A stretch of DNA of 64,000 nucleotides, from contig ML210244.1 in assembly GCA_004369085.1 (NCBI GenBank), positions 1 to 64,000 of the forward strand, in the 5' to 3' direction. The position numbers and the translations under genes were made by a program. The stretch's first letter is position 1. Every line of letters begins with the position of its first letter. The notes below the pieces were generated by a model. That model made no database searches. It was not told the origin of the DNA and was given only the letters and a program-made list of their open reading frames with translations. Source of the DNA: Coprinopsis marcescibilis (lineage: Eukaryota; Basidiomycota; Agaricomycetes; Agaricales; Psathyrellaceae). Below are positions 11,945 to 23,933 of the stretch, piece by piece.

Positions 11945-13546
11945 CGTTACTGAGCATTCCTGATTTCCAGATTGTTGGGACCGCAATGAGAGTAACTATC
12001 CAATGTGATTTGTGCGAAATCAATCTCCATCTGTCGTTGTGCCTGGGCTGGGCAGATGGTCCCGTGTGGCCATCGGATCCTGTTGGGTTTGGAAGAGTTT
12101 CCCTTCTCGAAACGCTTTACATGACAGCGTTTGGTACATACCCCCATGTCAATCCAGGCGAAGTAGAGGGTGGTGGAACTTGGATTTCCTTGACGGTGAG
12201 GCAGCTGGGCTGTGCGACGTAGTAGGCCCTAAAAGTAAAACGCTCACCTGAACGCAGCTACCATAAGGGGGGATATAGATATGTCCTTTACAAGCATATG
12301 CACACAGGTCTACGACACCGTGAATGATATCCAACTGTCAAATCTTCTGATTCTCCTTCAAGGTTGCCACGACTGCACCGGGTTACATATGTCGACCTCC
12401 TTTGGATTGCGCCCACCTGGAATCCACGCGATAGAAGTAGTGGATGATTCTGTTCGGAAAATTTCGACGTCGTTCCGTTCGGAATAATGGATTGAATAGC
12501 GTAGAAGATGGTATTTGAAGAATAACGAAACCTACTAGGTGCGCTGGGTTGGGAGCGTTCGTTCAGCAAGACGCCAAGAAGGTAATTTGTAGCCACATCA
12601 GATGATCAGAATCTTATCTTATCAACCCAATATAGGCAATAAGCCCCTAGCCTGAGTATTCGCAACCTTCAGCTGTATCCACTTACAGACACATATAGTA
12701 CGCGTTTCCCAGCACATTAAAGCCAATCCTTGAACTCACCAAGTGTCCACGACTCATACTCATCTCGGAAATATGGATCTACACTTCGAAATTTGATCTT
12801 TTACTGATCGCCTTCGAAAAGTCCGAAGCTCTCGCCAAGCTCACAAGCCCGAGCAACGAGCCCGAATGGAAGTCTGCTTGTGCAAGCAGAGCTTGAAGAA
12901 GGCTATTTAAGGCGGTGTCGCATGTACGGATCACCGAGCTTTACAAGTCTTTAAGCATGGAGAAAGACTGAAGACCCCGTTCAGTTCATAACGCCCTCGT
13001 TCAATCTCAGTCACAATCTCCGTAACGGTCGGAGTCATGATTTTGTCTTTACGCTTAACTACCTTGGGTATTATTGCGGCATATGTCACGCTTGTCAGTG
13101 CCAGATATATTCTTCCTAGAGCCTCAGGTAAGTGAGCAAACCGCTGGCTTCCAATTTCAAATAATGATTCTTTCCTCCCTATTAGACACAGACAAACTTG
13201 TATGGGACTCATGATTCTTCGCAAAACACTTCTAAGTAATATCACCCAAAAGATCGCGAAATACGAAGCAACCCGGGAAGATTCCGCTTGGCTTGTCGTC
13301 GAACAATCACAACGCTCTCCCCATGAAGATGCGGCTTGAAGACCCTAGAGCGACAGCACACATTGCTAGACAGTCTCTTAGCTCCCATTTCTTCCACGAT
13401 TTGCCCAATAAATAGAAATAAATGAAGGATTAAGGCTAAGACAGATTATACCGCCAACTCTATGAAGTAAAGATCAAGAAGGAAACCCGACGGTCCAAGA
13501 ATAAATACATCATAACCTTACTTCCCCGGCTCGTACACATCCCCAT
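11945..13546. other. 1.6 kb region without a supported gene
   Basis: Frames at 12288-12596 and 12931-13245 (minus) contain hydrophobic runs and splice-like signals and might be a decayed membrane-protein gene, but I could not build a continuous model or align them to D1/D2. Confidence 0.35.
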
Positions 13547-14846
13547 CTAGTGATACCTCGACGGTGACCTTGACCCATGACTACGAGGAACTACCGGCGG
13601 CGATGGAAACGCTTGCTGCATCGCGTTAGGTGACCCAATCACAGAATCCGCTCCCCTAAACCTCACCTTCCTCGGCTCCAAGTTGTACAACGACGTCAGC
13701 CCAGTACCCGAGCGTGGGGGAGGCTTAGGCACATTGCGTAGAGGGTCGTGTGCCTCACGGAAGTTGCCAAAAAGCACTTCCTCCTCATCGTCTCGGGGAT
13801 CAGATTGCCTGTGCTTGATTTGTTCGGGCTGTGGATGGGACAACGCAGGTGGGTCGTAGTGCGAGGTAGACCGAGGACGTTGGTGGCTCGATTTTGCCCG
13901 TGCTATAGGATCGGGTTGGGAGTAGGACGGGGATTGGGAGTGGTGGTGCTGGTGCTGGTGCTGGTGCTGGTGTTGGCTTGCGCTGCTCGCGGGCTGGTTC
14001 CTGCTTGTACTGCGACTGACGTGGGCAGATGAGCTCGACGCCCGACGTTCGCGTGTCTCCACAGCATACGGATCAAGCAACAACCCATGATTGTGGATTT
14101 GGTGGAACTCGGACCCACACCGTCTACCGTCGATCCTTGGGTCGAGTAGGTTCCTAGGGTCGACATCCCTATGCGGCAGAGGTCCATGAGCGTAACTCAT
14201 TGGTCGAGGCCGGCCACGATGTCCTCCCTGGTTATACGACGCGTGGACGTTGTTGTTCGACGACATCTTCAGTTTATTCAGCAGGACCGTTGTGATCTGC
14301 AAGTCGTATTTCATCCGCTTGAGCGGGTCTTCTCCGTGATGGTGTACAACGCTCGATGACGCACCCGGGGGAGATGCTGTGGGCACCGAAACCGTTCGTC
14401 GGCGCAGCTTGTTGGTTGGTCGAGGTGCGTGTTGCAGGTTCAAGTTGGGTCTCGGAGCGCGAGGATCGGGTGCAGGTCCAGCAGGGTAAGGAAAGCGCTC
14501 TGAGAATGACGTGGTTCGCTCTCTGTCGTCTAAAGCTGTAAGCACACAAGATGGGAAAGATAGGGGTCGCATGAGTAATGGTCTAGCTGACAGATGTAGA
14601 ACTTGTGAGACGTACTGGGACTTGCAGGAGGCATCTCTGGTGTATCAAGATAGTGACGTTGCATCTGTGTCTCGTCTACATCGTTCCAGCGTGCGTAATC
14701 CTCCGGCGACGGGCCATCGACTGTCAGCGCGTTATGATTGATCAGCTCTGAACATGGATGTAGAACCAGCCTGACTTACTAATGGCGTTATCCCTCGAGT
14801 TGGAGCTGGTATGACGAGCGGGGAAGGATCCTCCTGCTGCCAGCAT
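13547..14846 (-). CDS. His/Gln/Pro-rich, probably disordered protein (unknown function)
   Basis: Three exons: 14780-14846, 14616-14720, 13547-14535; 386 residues. Not a recognised family. Exon 2 holds the most ordered stretch (DGPSPEDYARWNDVDETQMQ). Most of the rest is Arg/Pro/Ser-rich low complexity, with a His-Gln repeat encoded by a CTG-GTG microsatellite near 13947-13975 and an acidic patch DPRDDEEEVLFGNF near the C-terminus. Neither signal peptide nor membrane segment is visible; an intracellular, perhaps regulatory, protein is a guess. Introns have consensus GTAAGT and GTACGT donors and keep frame. The start at 14846 is the first in-frame ATG; further upstream exons cannot be excluded. 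Confidence 0.65.
13941..13978. repeat. CTGGTG hexanucleotide microsatellite
   Basis: About six tandem copies of ctggtg inside the coding sequence of the 13547-14846 gene; on the coding strand it gives alternating Gln-His. Confidence 0.8.
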
Positions 14847-16210
14847 TGTCGTTTGCTGAGATCGGGTGGGGTTTCTCAGGAATCCATCTCGCATATGGAA
14901 GCTATTGGTGCTGTGGCTGTCATCCCAAGCGTTCTCACGGCTAAACTATATTGTGAGCAAGAGTCTTCTGGGGATACTATGAATATCTGGCCACGTACTT
15001 TTGCTGCTGCCCGAGGCCATTTATTGAATGATGCGGTGCTATGTTGGTTTTCGCTGTTCATCGGTCGAGTCAGATTCGGACGCTTGGGAGTCTGCAAAAA
15101 CAAGAATGTCGCTACTTTTTTTGAACATCTTGCCAAAGGATATCTGGGGGGCCATCGCTGCGCGTTGGGAAGAGAATTCTTGTTTGTGGATACGGTGCTG
15201 GCTATGGCCGGATTATTTCCGTTCTCCGTAGTTAGAGTTTCCTGCTCGTATGTTTTCTGTCTTGAAGCAACGTGAGCGCTGCTGGCTAGACTATTCTGCG
15301 ACCTGCGCACGCCCTCGCCGAACCGAACTCTGGATTATGTTGGGTGAGAAGAAGTAAGGGAATGGACAGCGATGGCAGAGGCTATGAGTCCAGATGCCGA
15401 CAGAATAGCATCGACGATGATGGTGACCGACTGTGTCGTTGTTTGGCCTAGCGCTCACGTCACTGATTGGTTCGTTCAAAGTCCGCAGGGCGCTCGAAAG
15501 TTAGAGCCTCATGGTCCCATCCGTCCAGTTTGGGATGAGATTCAGTCCGTCCGAAGTGTCCGTTCTTGTACACTAGGATTAAGGGCGGATGAATCAGCTT
15601 GATACCTCTCCAGCACACGGAAGCTTAGCCTACTACAAGCCCTTTGATGCCCCTCGAGTCATTATCCTATTTTTAGTAATTAGTACAAGACTCCCATTCA
15701 CAAGGCGATGTCGCGTGAATTTTGTGACTTCTCCTTGCAGGAGCACCCACAATGTAGTATGGGACGTATGGGTATACACACACTCTCCAAGTACCTAGCC
15801 TTAGCCCGATGCAAATTATTGCGCCCCGGTACCCTCTATCCTGGGATGTCCTGTGTGAATATGTACAACCTCGTGGGCCCAGGTAATCTCATGGCTATGA
15901 TTGCTATGCCATGAAGATTCGGTTAGGCCGGACATATTGAGGAGCGCCGGCCAATTTGCCTTTGACGCTCGTCTCGCACATTATGGAAGCACAGCCTGAG
16001 CATCCGGTGACATCCCAATCCATACAACAACGAGGCGACAATGTCTTCTCGAAGGAACATATGGATCATTGTCACACACTGCCGTGCAACACGTGCATTT
16101 ACAGCAGACATACCGAGAGACTACTTATAGCGCCAGAACCGCTGGTGTTGCTACAGGCTACAGCGCTTCCCTTCTTCTCCGCTCCCCTCACAACTCCTGA
16201 TACATTCAGG
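14847..16210. other. Intergenic region between divergent genes
   Basis: Separates the minus-strand gene ending its 5' side at 14846 from plus-strand NP3, so it should hold both promoters. Overlapping frames of 144-154 codons at 14811-15310 lie on opposite strands of each other and are not supported. Confidence 0.5.
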
Positions 16211-17115
16211 ATGGCCTTTGCCAACTCGTCCAAATTCAACGTCAACGATGGCACGTTCAACGATGTTGCAGGCGATTATCATGCATCGACCAACAACCAC
16301 AGAAATGAAGTCGTTGGCTCGTACAACACCAACACAGTCACATATAGCGACTCCTTTAACGACAGCTCTACTCGCTATAACCACCACTGTAAGTACTAAC
16401 TATGCGCATTGGGCTGATGTACACTGCGAGCTTTTCCTAACTTCACCCTAAATCCAGACGATCGTCCTCACTTCAACCATGGACCCACGAACTACGTTGG
16501 CAAAGCTGGAAACCTAGTCATGGGCACCAATTATGGTACGTCAGGCACTTCTGAATGTCTTCTTCACCAGCTGACCCTTCTTTTCCAGGAAACATGACTG
16601 AATCGGCGAGCCCCGACCCCTACAATTACCCTGCCTACCAAGGTGGGCATCACGCCCCCTACAACCACCCACCGCCGCCTCCACCAGGCCCTACTTCTCA
16701 CTGGCAAGGTCACGTCCCGCATGCCCCCATGCCATCCTATGGCCATACCGGCTTCCCGCCTCATCCTCACTTCCCTCCACATTTCGCTCACCCACCACAC
16801 CCTGCTCATCCAGGCGCCTACGCTTCCCGTGGTCCCAGCCCACACGCTCCACCACCCGGAATTCCGCCCAACATGCAGCGCAGCCCCTTCTCCAGCAACA
16901 ACGGATATGGTGGTCCCCCACCTGCCACCGCTCAACCTCATGTAAACGGGCGTGGAGGAAGGATGTCAGCAGATCTGCGATACGCACAACAAGGCCATGG
17001 TTCTTATGACCCCGATGAGACCGTCCCATGGGATCAATCCCCTCCTTCTAACGCTCACTTGAACGTCCCATACATGAGCCGCTCGGCGTCTAGCTCTTCT
17101 TCCGGTCTTCGATGA
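16211..17115 (+). CDS. Asn/Pro-rich family protein NP3 (unknown function)
   Basis: Three exons: 16211-16388, 16458-16535, 16589-17115; 260 residues. The N-terminus is rich in Asn, Ser and Thr (FNVNDGTFNDVAGDYHASTN, GSYNTNTVTYSDSFND), closely matching NP2. Exon 2, 78 nt, encodes the family block HFNHGPTNYVGKAGNLVMG. The last exon is dominated by Pro, His, Gly and Ser, with RSPFSSNNGYGG and a Ser-rich end. Both introns are phase 1 as in NP1 and NP2. No targeting signal is seen. It is on the opposite strand from its two paralogs, so the duplication was not simply tandem. Function unknown. Confidence 0.88.
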
Positions 17116-17968
17116 TCAATATTGGTCTCTTCATAGACGCACGGGCGTCTTTTTATGCCTTTTATGCCCATATCATGACTTCATTTCATATACAGCTTCC
17201 GGGTTTCATCGTCCCAGGGTCCACATCTCTTGCATAACAGTAATTTTTATACTAATTTATATACCCACAAAACATAAATACCACGTTTTAAGGCGGGTTC
17301 CCTCATATTAATGCCTCGATCACGTTGCAATGTCGCTTCAAGCCTCCGAGACATATTTATATCGAACCTCTTATAAAGAAATGGTTCTCTTTTCAGAAGG
17401 TCGGATCCAGGCTCCGGGGTTTGAAGGAGGATGTGGATGTACTCCATATTTAATACTGCCTTGCTGTCTTCACAGAATCACTACCTACGTATTCGAGCGA
17501 GAAGCCCGGAGGCTCTAGATTAATGAATGCTGTCACAAACTCGGAACATTCATATAATTCCGCGACTCCGCTGGCACTCAGGCGCCCAGACTCTTGCTCG
17601 GCGAATGCATAACCATAGCCACTTGGTTACCTGGCCTTCACCTCACCATGACCAGACCTCCCGTCCTTGTCGATTCGCACTTCCTGCAGAAGAGACTGTG
17701 CATGGGTTCGACACGTTTACATATAATAGCACATTGCTTCGAAGCGGTCTTTGTATTTCACTAGCTCTGGTTGGAGGGTAATTTCAGATCTTTTTTAATT
17801 TGGCTATTGTAATCATGGTAATATTGAAAGGAAACGTCCAGTGCCGTGGATAATGCAGATGAAATCCAGAACCCTTACAAGTGCACGTCTGTCATCGAGA
17901 CAAGAACATTGGGGAAGCTTGTCATAGGTCAATTCCCACCATCAACTGGTCCTCAATCTTAATCTCCC
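17116..17968. other. Intergenic region, no gene seen
   Basis: 3' flank of NP3 and of the convergent small ORF at 17969. Nothing recognisable. Confidence 0.5.
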
Positions 17969-18259
17969 TCATAGACGCGAAACAGGGGTCTTAGTACTGT
18001 CAGTGTTTCTTCTCCTGGTATCAGGACGATAGCTCCACTTAGGAGGCCGACTGTCAAAGGCGCTATCGATTCTCATGGATCCAATCGCCAGCAATTCATC
18101 CATGGTTTCCTCGTCGATATGAACCTCTGGAATAGGAGCAGAGCAGGTAGCACACGCTTTCTTGGGATCATCTTCTAAAGCCCTGCCTGAGCGAGGGTTA
18201 CACTTGCAGACTTTGTCACCATTAGGCAAGTTGGGTTTGCCTTCAACTTCTTGTGTCAT
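17969..18259 (-). CDS. Small Cys-containing hypothetical protein
   Basis: Single-exon frame of 96 residues. It has four cysteines in two pairs (VCKCNP near residue 18 and CATCSAPIP near residue 36), a Glu/Asp-rich middle and a basic C-terminus. No signal peptide, so it would be cytosolic or nuclear; a small zinc-binding fold is conceivable but not shown. Support: a TATAAAG box 82 bp upstream of the ATG, protein-like composition and isolation from other genes. I know no family for it, and it could be chance. Confidence 0.45.
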   Translation of the reverse strand: MTQEVEGKPNLPNGDKVCKCNPRSGRALEDDPKKACATCSAPIPEVHIDEETMDELLAIGSMRIDSAFDSRPPKWSYRPDTRRRNTDSTKTPVSRL

Positions 18260-18340
18260 CTTGAGTTCGGCTGGAGTGAGGGAGGACAGTTTGCAGATGA
18301 TGCTATGATTCTAAAAATCTGGGTTATAACTCGAGCCTGG

Positions 18341-18347
18341 CTTTATA
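18341..18347 (-). promoter_or_regulatory. TATA box upstream of the small ORF
   Basis: TATAAAG on the minus strand, 82 bp before the ATG at 18259. Confidence 0.4.
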
Positions 18348-20700
18348 CAGAAGATGAGTGGTATGTGATAGGGCTTATATGGTCTAAGCCATCTGGGGCG
18401 ATGTGGTTTTTCCGATATGTCCGCCACCCTAACCGTGGTCGGGCCATGGCAGGCGGCTGGACTGGCGCCAATCAGCGTGGGCTCCATCGCGACCTATTGT
18501 CTGCGTCTCAGACGGACTGGCCTGGACTGGCATCCTTTGCTCTATACGGAGTAACATCTCATTCAAGGGGATAAGAGACGGTGGTACCTCTTAACCAGGC
18601 AATGGCCTACCTGCTTCGATGCTGTGCGAACTGCGCTTAGCCAGCTTAGCCAGTTAAACACCCTACGCAGCCCACCACAACGTACTCCTTTGTTTCAGAG
18701 GAACATGTCCACGTCCCAACCGTTGGGGCTCCTCCTTTCAGAGGAAGAGAAAATTAAGTTGGAGCACGGTTGAACGAATGAAGACGGCGAACAATTTGAA
18801 TCATAACCGTCGGGCCCGACAAATATTGTCATGGCTTATTTCGATAACAACCGCTCCGTTGGAAGGTTCTTGGCTCCACAATTGCTCCGTTGGTTCCAAT
18901 CTGTTGTTCCGGTTGCCCAGTGCCTCCAGGTGGAGGAACTTGGTGGCGTTGCTCGGGGTTCAAACGGAGAGGCTTGAGAAGTTATATTGGCTCCGCATAC
19001 GCAGTAGATATGGTAAAAGGGGATTGCAACGAGAGTGGTAGAATGGCTGGATCCCATCCCAACGAAAGCAAGAGGGAGATCAGTGGTAGGATCTGCTTTG
19101 GCAGAAGGCCAGGGTTCAGGCCCGGCGGGGCACGGCAGTTGACAAGCAGTGGCAAACACATGACAAATCAGCTTGACAATTAATGCTGATGCATGATGCG
19201 CGACTCAATCCTTTGAAGTTTGGCCGCAGGTGTCCGATGAACAAGCCCTGAGCATGCAGCCTTTCCACCTCTGTTGAACTTTGAAGGTATCCTGGGCTGG
19301 GATCATGCCATATATATCTGAGGACTACCTACTACTGTTTCCATCGCTCTACGTACGGAAATACGCAACATCTAGAAATCGATGTTAGCTGTAACTAGAA
19401 TCATTTCGTTGACAGACTACAGCAGGAAGTTGCTCTGATCCCCGCCGAGTGAACTTAAATTTGGTCCGTCTCTGAAGTTATAGAGACACACCGAATCACT
19501 TCAATGAGCTATAAACTACTCGCTGGCTCACGGTCCCGGAGCAGTCTTCATTCTTATGGAGAGTAGCTACCATCGGCGTATGTCAGCGAGGACATACCGT
19601 GATAAGCACTCGGGTTGAATTATTACCGGCGGCCGTTTCCCCGGCGCTCGAGAAAAATACAGAATGCTTGTCGAGGAATCATTCTACTGTACAGATGTAT
19701 ATGACTGGCGGGACTCCAGTAGACCCCAGTAACATATCTTAGTCCCGCAATAGAAAGTTTTATAAACGTCGGGGGTATAATGCTTTACCCGTGATGCTAG
19801 ACATTGCCATCGGCGATGACCTTGGCGCAGAGCCAGGGATAGTAAGCGCCGGGACCGAGAACCTCTACGCGCGATTCATTGCATAATGTTCGAGGGCCAC
19901 ACGGAAAGGAGTGAGAAGTACCGCGATATGTTTCTGTTGTTCTCTTATCCCTTGTATACCACGGATGCAGCTTCGTTTCATCAACATACTCGACTTTCTG
20001 ACTGGCATCAAACAAGTCTCCCGACTTTCGCGCACAATTTCGAGCGCCTATCAGAAGTATGTTCAGAGCACTGATCCCTCCATATATCACTCTACTCTGA
20101 GTAGCGGAAGAGAGATAAGGATTAAGAATGAAAATACACACTGAAACGCCACAACGGTTTGCCCTTACCAAGCAGGGGGAAATGCTCAAAAAAATGACAC
20201 CATCGGTATTCAAAGGGAATATAGCTGCATGGATACTTGATCGTATCCGAACACGACGGGGTCGGTTGCGCGAGTTCCTATCATCGCAGTGAGGCCTTTT
20301 CTGATACCTGCTATATACTACGGCGCGGACACAGTGCCTGCCGTGATCAACTTTAAGTATATACTGTGACTACTGAGACGGGAGTTTTGGCGCGTCGCAA
20401 ATGAGACGACCTCCTCTGGTCTATAGTTACAGGACAAATCTGGATTGGACTCGCAACAAACATACCCGTGTCTGTTCGCAATGTATCACGCTGGATTGTT
20501 GATGTCAATTCCAACAGGCTGTGACATTTGCAACAAGCATGCTACCGGTGCAGCCGTAACTTCATGTAATGGTTTGGCGGGCGCTGTACATATTATTTAG
20601 CCCACAGTGTAAGGTAGCTGGCAATACAAACTCGGGGTTCGGTACACGATGAAACAGTCGATCTGGGGGAAATACGACCGGATATAGGCATTGGATGAGC
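18348..20700. other. 2.3 kb intergenic region
   Basis: A 138-codon frame at 19797-20213 (minus) has several cysteines and might hide exons of a small secreted protein, but it has no signal peptide and no convincing splice model. Otherwise nothing is seen. Confidence 0.4.
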
Positions 20701-20707
20701 TATAAAA
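20701..20707 (+). promoter_or_regulatory. TATA box of GMC3
   Basis: TATAAAA 60 bp upstream of the GMC3 start codon. Confidence 0.65.
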
Positions 20708-20766
20708 TCAGCACTGAGTGCTCCGTAGATCCTCCAACCCACCCACCGCCCTCTACGTTTGAAGTT

Positions 20767-23253
20767 ATGAAGACACTGTCAAATACCTTTCTAAGGATAG
20801 CCGCCTTCGCTCTGCTATCAGCCCAGCTACCAATTTCAAAGGCCGTCTTTCTCAACGACGCGTCTGAGCTCACGTCCAGTGCTTCGTTCGACTTTATAGT
20901 CGTCGGATGTAAGTTCAAACCCCTTTTCACGATGTCTGTACCAATTCTCTACGCGATTAGCTGGTCCTGGTGGTGCCGTGGTCGCCAGTCGGCTCTCGCA
21001 GAATCCACGAAACAGTGTGTTGCTTATAGAAGCAGGGCCTAGGTATGTCTCATAGTCAATTGCTTATATATACCTACGCTCACGACCTCCTCAGCGATGA
21101 GGGCGTCGTTGAAATACGTGCTCCCGGGCTCTCATTCTCTGTCCCAGGTATCCCGCTGAGATACGAGTGGAACACGACGACTGTGCCCGTACCTTCTCTG
21201 AATGGACGAAGTGTCCCATTTAGACGTGGTCACGTCCTTGGAGGCGGGAGCTCAATCAGTACGTTGCACTACGCTTTAGCTGATGCGTGTCCCTTACGTT
21301 CGATTACCTCAACCCCCTCTCGAAGATGGTATGCTTTACACGCGAGGGGCTTCTGGGGTCTATGACAGGTGGGCCAGAATTACGGGAGATGATGGATGGA
21401 GATGGGACAGCATCCAGGGATACCTACGAAAGGTAACAGTGTTCATTAGTTGCCGTAGAACAGGGTAACTGATACGTGCGTTTAATTTCCAGAATGAGCG
21501 CTGGACCTTTCCAAACGGTGGTCGTAACGTAACGGGCGAGTACGACCCGTTAGTACATGGTCTCTCCGGCGCAGTGTCTGTCAGCCTGGGCAATGAGGCT
21601 GACTACTTGCTCGACAATCTGGGCCTCGAGAGCGTAGCGCTACAAGCCGAGTTTGCTTTTAATCCTGATATGAATTCTGGGAACACCATTGGACTTGGTG
21701 AGCTTCATTCGCAATGACAGCTTTCTATGCACACTAAATCAACGTATCGTAAACGTAAACTCTCTCCGTTTTTCTTCGTGCCCGCAGGGTTCATGCCAAT
21801 GACGATAGAGAATGGGGAGCGTAGCAGTGCTGTTAATGGTTACCTGAACGCAACTGTCAGGGAAAGACCGAACCTGACTATTTTAGTGAACACATACGTT
21901 ACTCGCGTTCTTCCTGATCGACGGCGGTCTAGAAGCATAGACCAAGTGGAGATCGGAAGTCGTGAAACCCGTGCGTTAGTCTTAACACTTCACAATCTCC
22001 GGGCTAACCAAATATTACCGCATTTACCAGGTAATATACTTAGAACCATTAGAGCCAGGAACGAAATCATCCTTGCGGCAGGTGCTGTCGGGACGCCACA
22101 GATTCTCTTGAATTCGGGGATAGGAGATAAGCGTGATCTGGAATCGTTGGGTATTCCCGTGGTCCTTGACCTTCCAGACGTAGGGAAGAATTTCGTCGAC
22201 CACGCCTCAACCCAACTCACCTATGCCCGCACCACAGAAGGTACAACACCCCCGTGAGTTATGATTCTCTCAATCCAGGTGAGTTGAGGTGACTTACAGA
22301 TTGCTTCAACTCGGTTTCTCCCCTTCGTAGGATTGACAGAGAGGCTGCCTTACAGGAGTGGCACACCTCCAAGCTGGGACCGTTTAGCGACCGAGGGGCA
22401 AAGTCTCATCAACTTTTGTTCACGCGAGTAGCCAACGATTCGCCTATTTGGAGCGAGCACTCGGATCCAGCGGCAGGACCCAATGTACCACACATTGAAC
22501 TCTTACCTGCAGACATTGTACGTGCTAAGAAAGGACTGTTGCGAGCGAATACTCACCAGTAGCCACTTCTTATTTTCAGAACTTCCCCGTCTTTTCAATC
22601 TTCCCTGCATTGATAGTGGTGTCCCAGCCTCGATCCAGTACGTATATGCAAGGTCGTCCGAGAGCACTGAACTGAACACTCGACTACCAGCGGGCACGAT
22701 CGGAATTCGCTCCTCCAGTCCATTCGACGAGCCCCTCGTAAATCCAGCGTACCTCTCCGAAAAGGTAGATCTCGACATCTACGCCGAAGCCATCCGGATG
22801 GGAAAGAGATACTTCAGTACACCTGGATTTGCAGCCATTCTCGGGGAGCCACAATTCCCCGACCCAGATATCCTTCCGCGAGAGGACTGGGAGACTGCTC
22901 TCAGGAGTCGTGTTGGCTCAGGTATACATGGTGTTGGAGGTGCGGTCATGTCACCGAGAGGCTCAAATAAAGGCGTCCTCGATCCGGATCTCAAGGTAAA
23001 AGGGTTGAAGGGTTTGCGGGTCGTAGATGCTTCAGCCATAGTACGTCTTCAGCTATCGCCGGTAAAATTCGTTTGCTTACGCGCTTTTTTGCAGCCTCAT
23101 ATTCCAGATGGGCATACCATGGTTCCCGTGTATGTCTTGTCTGAGCGTGCTTCTGACTTGATTGCTCGAGAGTGGTCGCGCTGCTTACCAGAATCTCAGT
23201 TCCAAGGAGATGGACAGCGTCGTCGATGCAATGACCCTGGAAGGTCTCAATAA
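20767..23253 (+). CDS. GMC oxidoreductase, aryl-alcohol-oxidase-like (GMC3), complete
   Basis: Eleven exons: 20767-20908, 20961-21042, 21095-21258, 21326-21432, 21493-21697, 21788-21970, 22031-22253, 22331-22517, 22580-22637, 22691-23040, 23095-23253; 619 residues. A signal peptide (residues 1-25) precedes the FAD loop VGSGPGGAVVASRL and the signature HVLGGGSSIN-GMLYTRGA. Catalytic histidines are H530 and H574, 44 apart. The motif after the first is HGVGG instead of the usual HxxGT: position 534 is Gly where GMC2, GMC4 and GMC5 have Thr. The C-terminal tail is about 20 residues longer than in GMC2 and basic. The stop codon overlaps an AATAAA. Structure and sequence place it with GMC1 and GMC2. 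Likely a secreted H2O2-generating alcohol oxidase, perhaps with changed activity. Confidence 0.94.
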
Positions 23254-23863
23254 ACATTCTTCAAATGTGTTTGTGTCAGACCTCCAGTCCTAGATCTAAT
23301 CCTTGGGATCAGATATAGGCGTAGCGTAATTACAGCATGTCTTTTATATGTGTTGGATGCTCCATCGGCCCTCGGCAGACTACTATATAAGCTTATGATA
23401 CGTCACTGAATCAATGTAAAGTTCCCGCCTTACGGATTTCAAGCAGTATGTGTCCGATTATGCCAATAGGGAGCATCAATGTGACCAAGAGACATAGGAC
23501 ATTGAATAGTATGAGGCACAGCAATATCTCCCAGGCATAGTTCGTTCAATCCTAATTGTGGCCCATGCAGCGAAAAGACTTCGGCATTGCCCGGATTCAA
23601 TTCGGCAATTGCCGACTAATCAGGGCACGTTCGAGTCCTACATATGTAGTCCGAGTAATTTATTTGTCTGCCGTACTGTACTTTTCTGCACTCGCATTAG
23701 TTGAAAATATGACGAGTGGCCTACTTCTGGGTATGAGTTTCCTGTCCAAGCGGAGTAAGTCGTCGATGGTCTTACACTATCGTCATCTCCGACGATTCCA
23801 CTCGGTTTCTCCCGTTCATTTACAATTCCCGGAGCACCCACGGACACCGGAGCCATCATGGAG
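23254..23863. other. Intergenic region with a palindrome
   Basis: Upstream of lectin R1. It holds the 14-nt palindrome TCGGCAATTGCCGA at 23602-23615, near variants of which occur at 33930 and 38126. Confidence 0.5.
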
Positions 23864-23872
23864 TATATAAAG
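23864..23872 (+). promoter_or_regulatory. TATA box of R1
   Basis: TATATAAAG 62 bp upstream of the R1 start codon. Confidence 0.65.
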
Positions 23873-23933
23873 GCTGTGGTGAGGTCAACATGGCCACCCC
23901 AAGCCTTTCTGCACTCCCTTTCGTACCACCACA

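Noticed and set aside
12288..13245. Possible third D-type membrane gene
   Set aside because: Hydrophobic stretches only; no conserved motif or exon pattern of D1/D2 could be matched.
14811..15310. Overlapping ORFs of 154 (plus) and 144 (minus) codons
   Set aside because: They mirror each other on opposite strands with no signal, domain or splice support.
19797..20213. 138-codon minus-strand ORF, possible secreted protein
   Set aside because: No signal peptide and no convincing exon model; left as part of an intergenic region.
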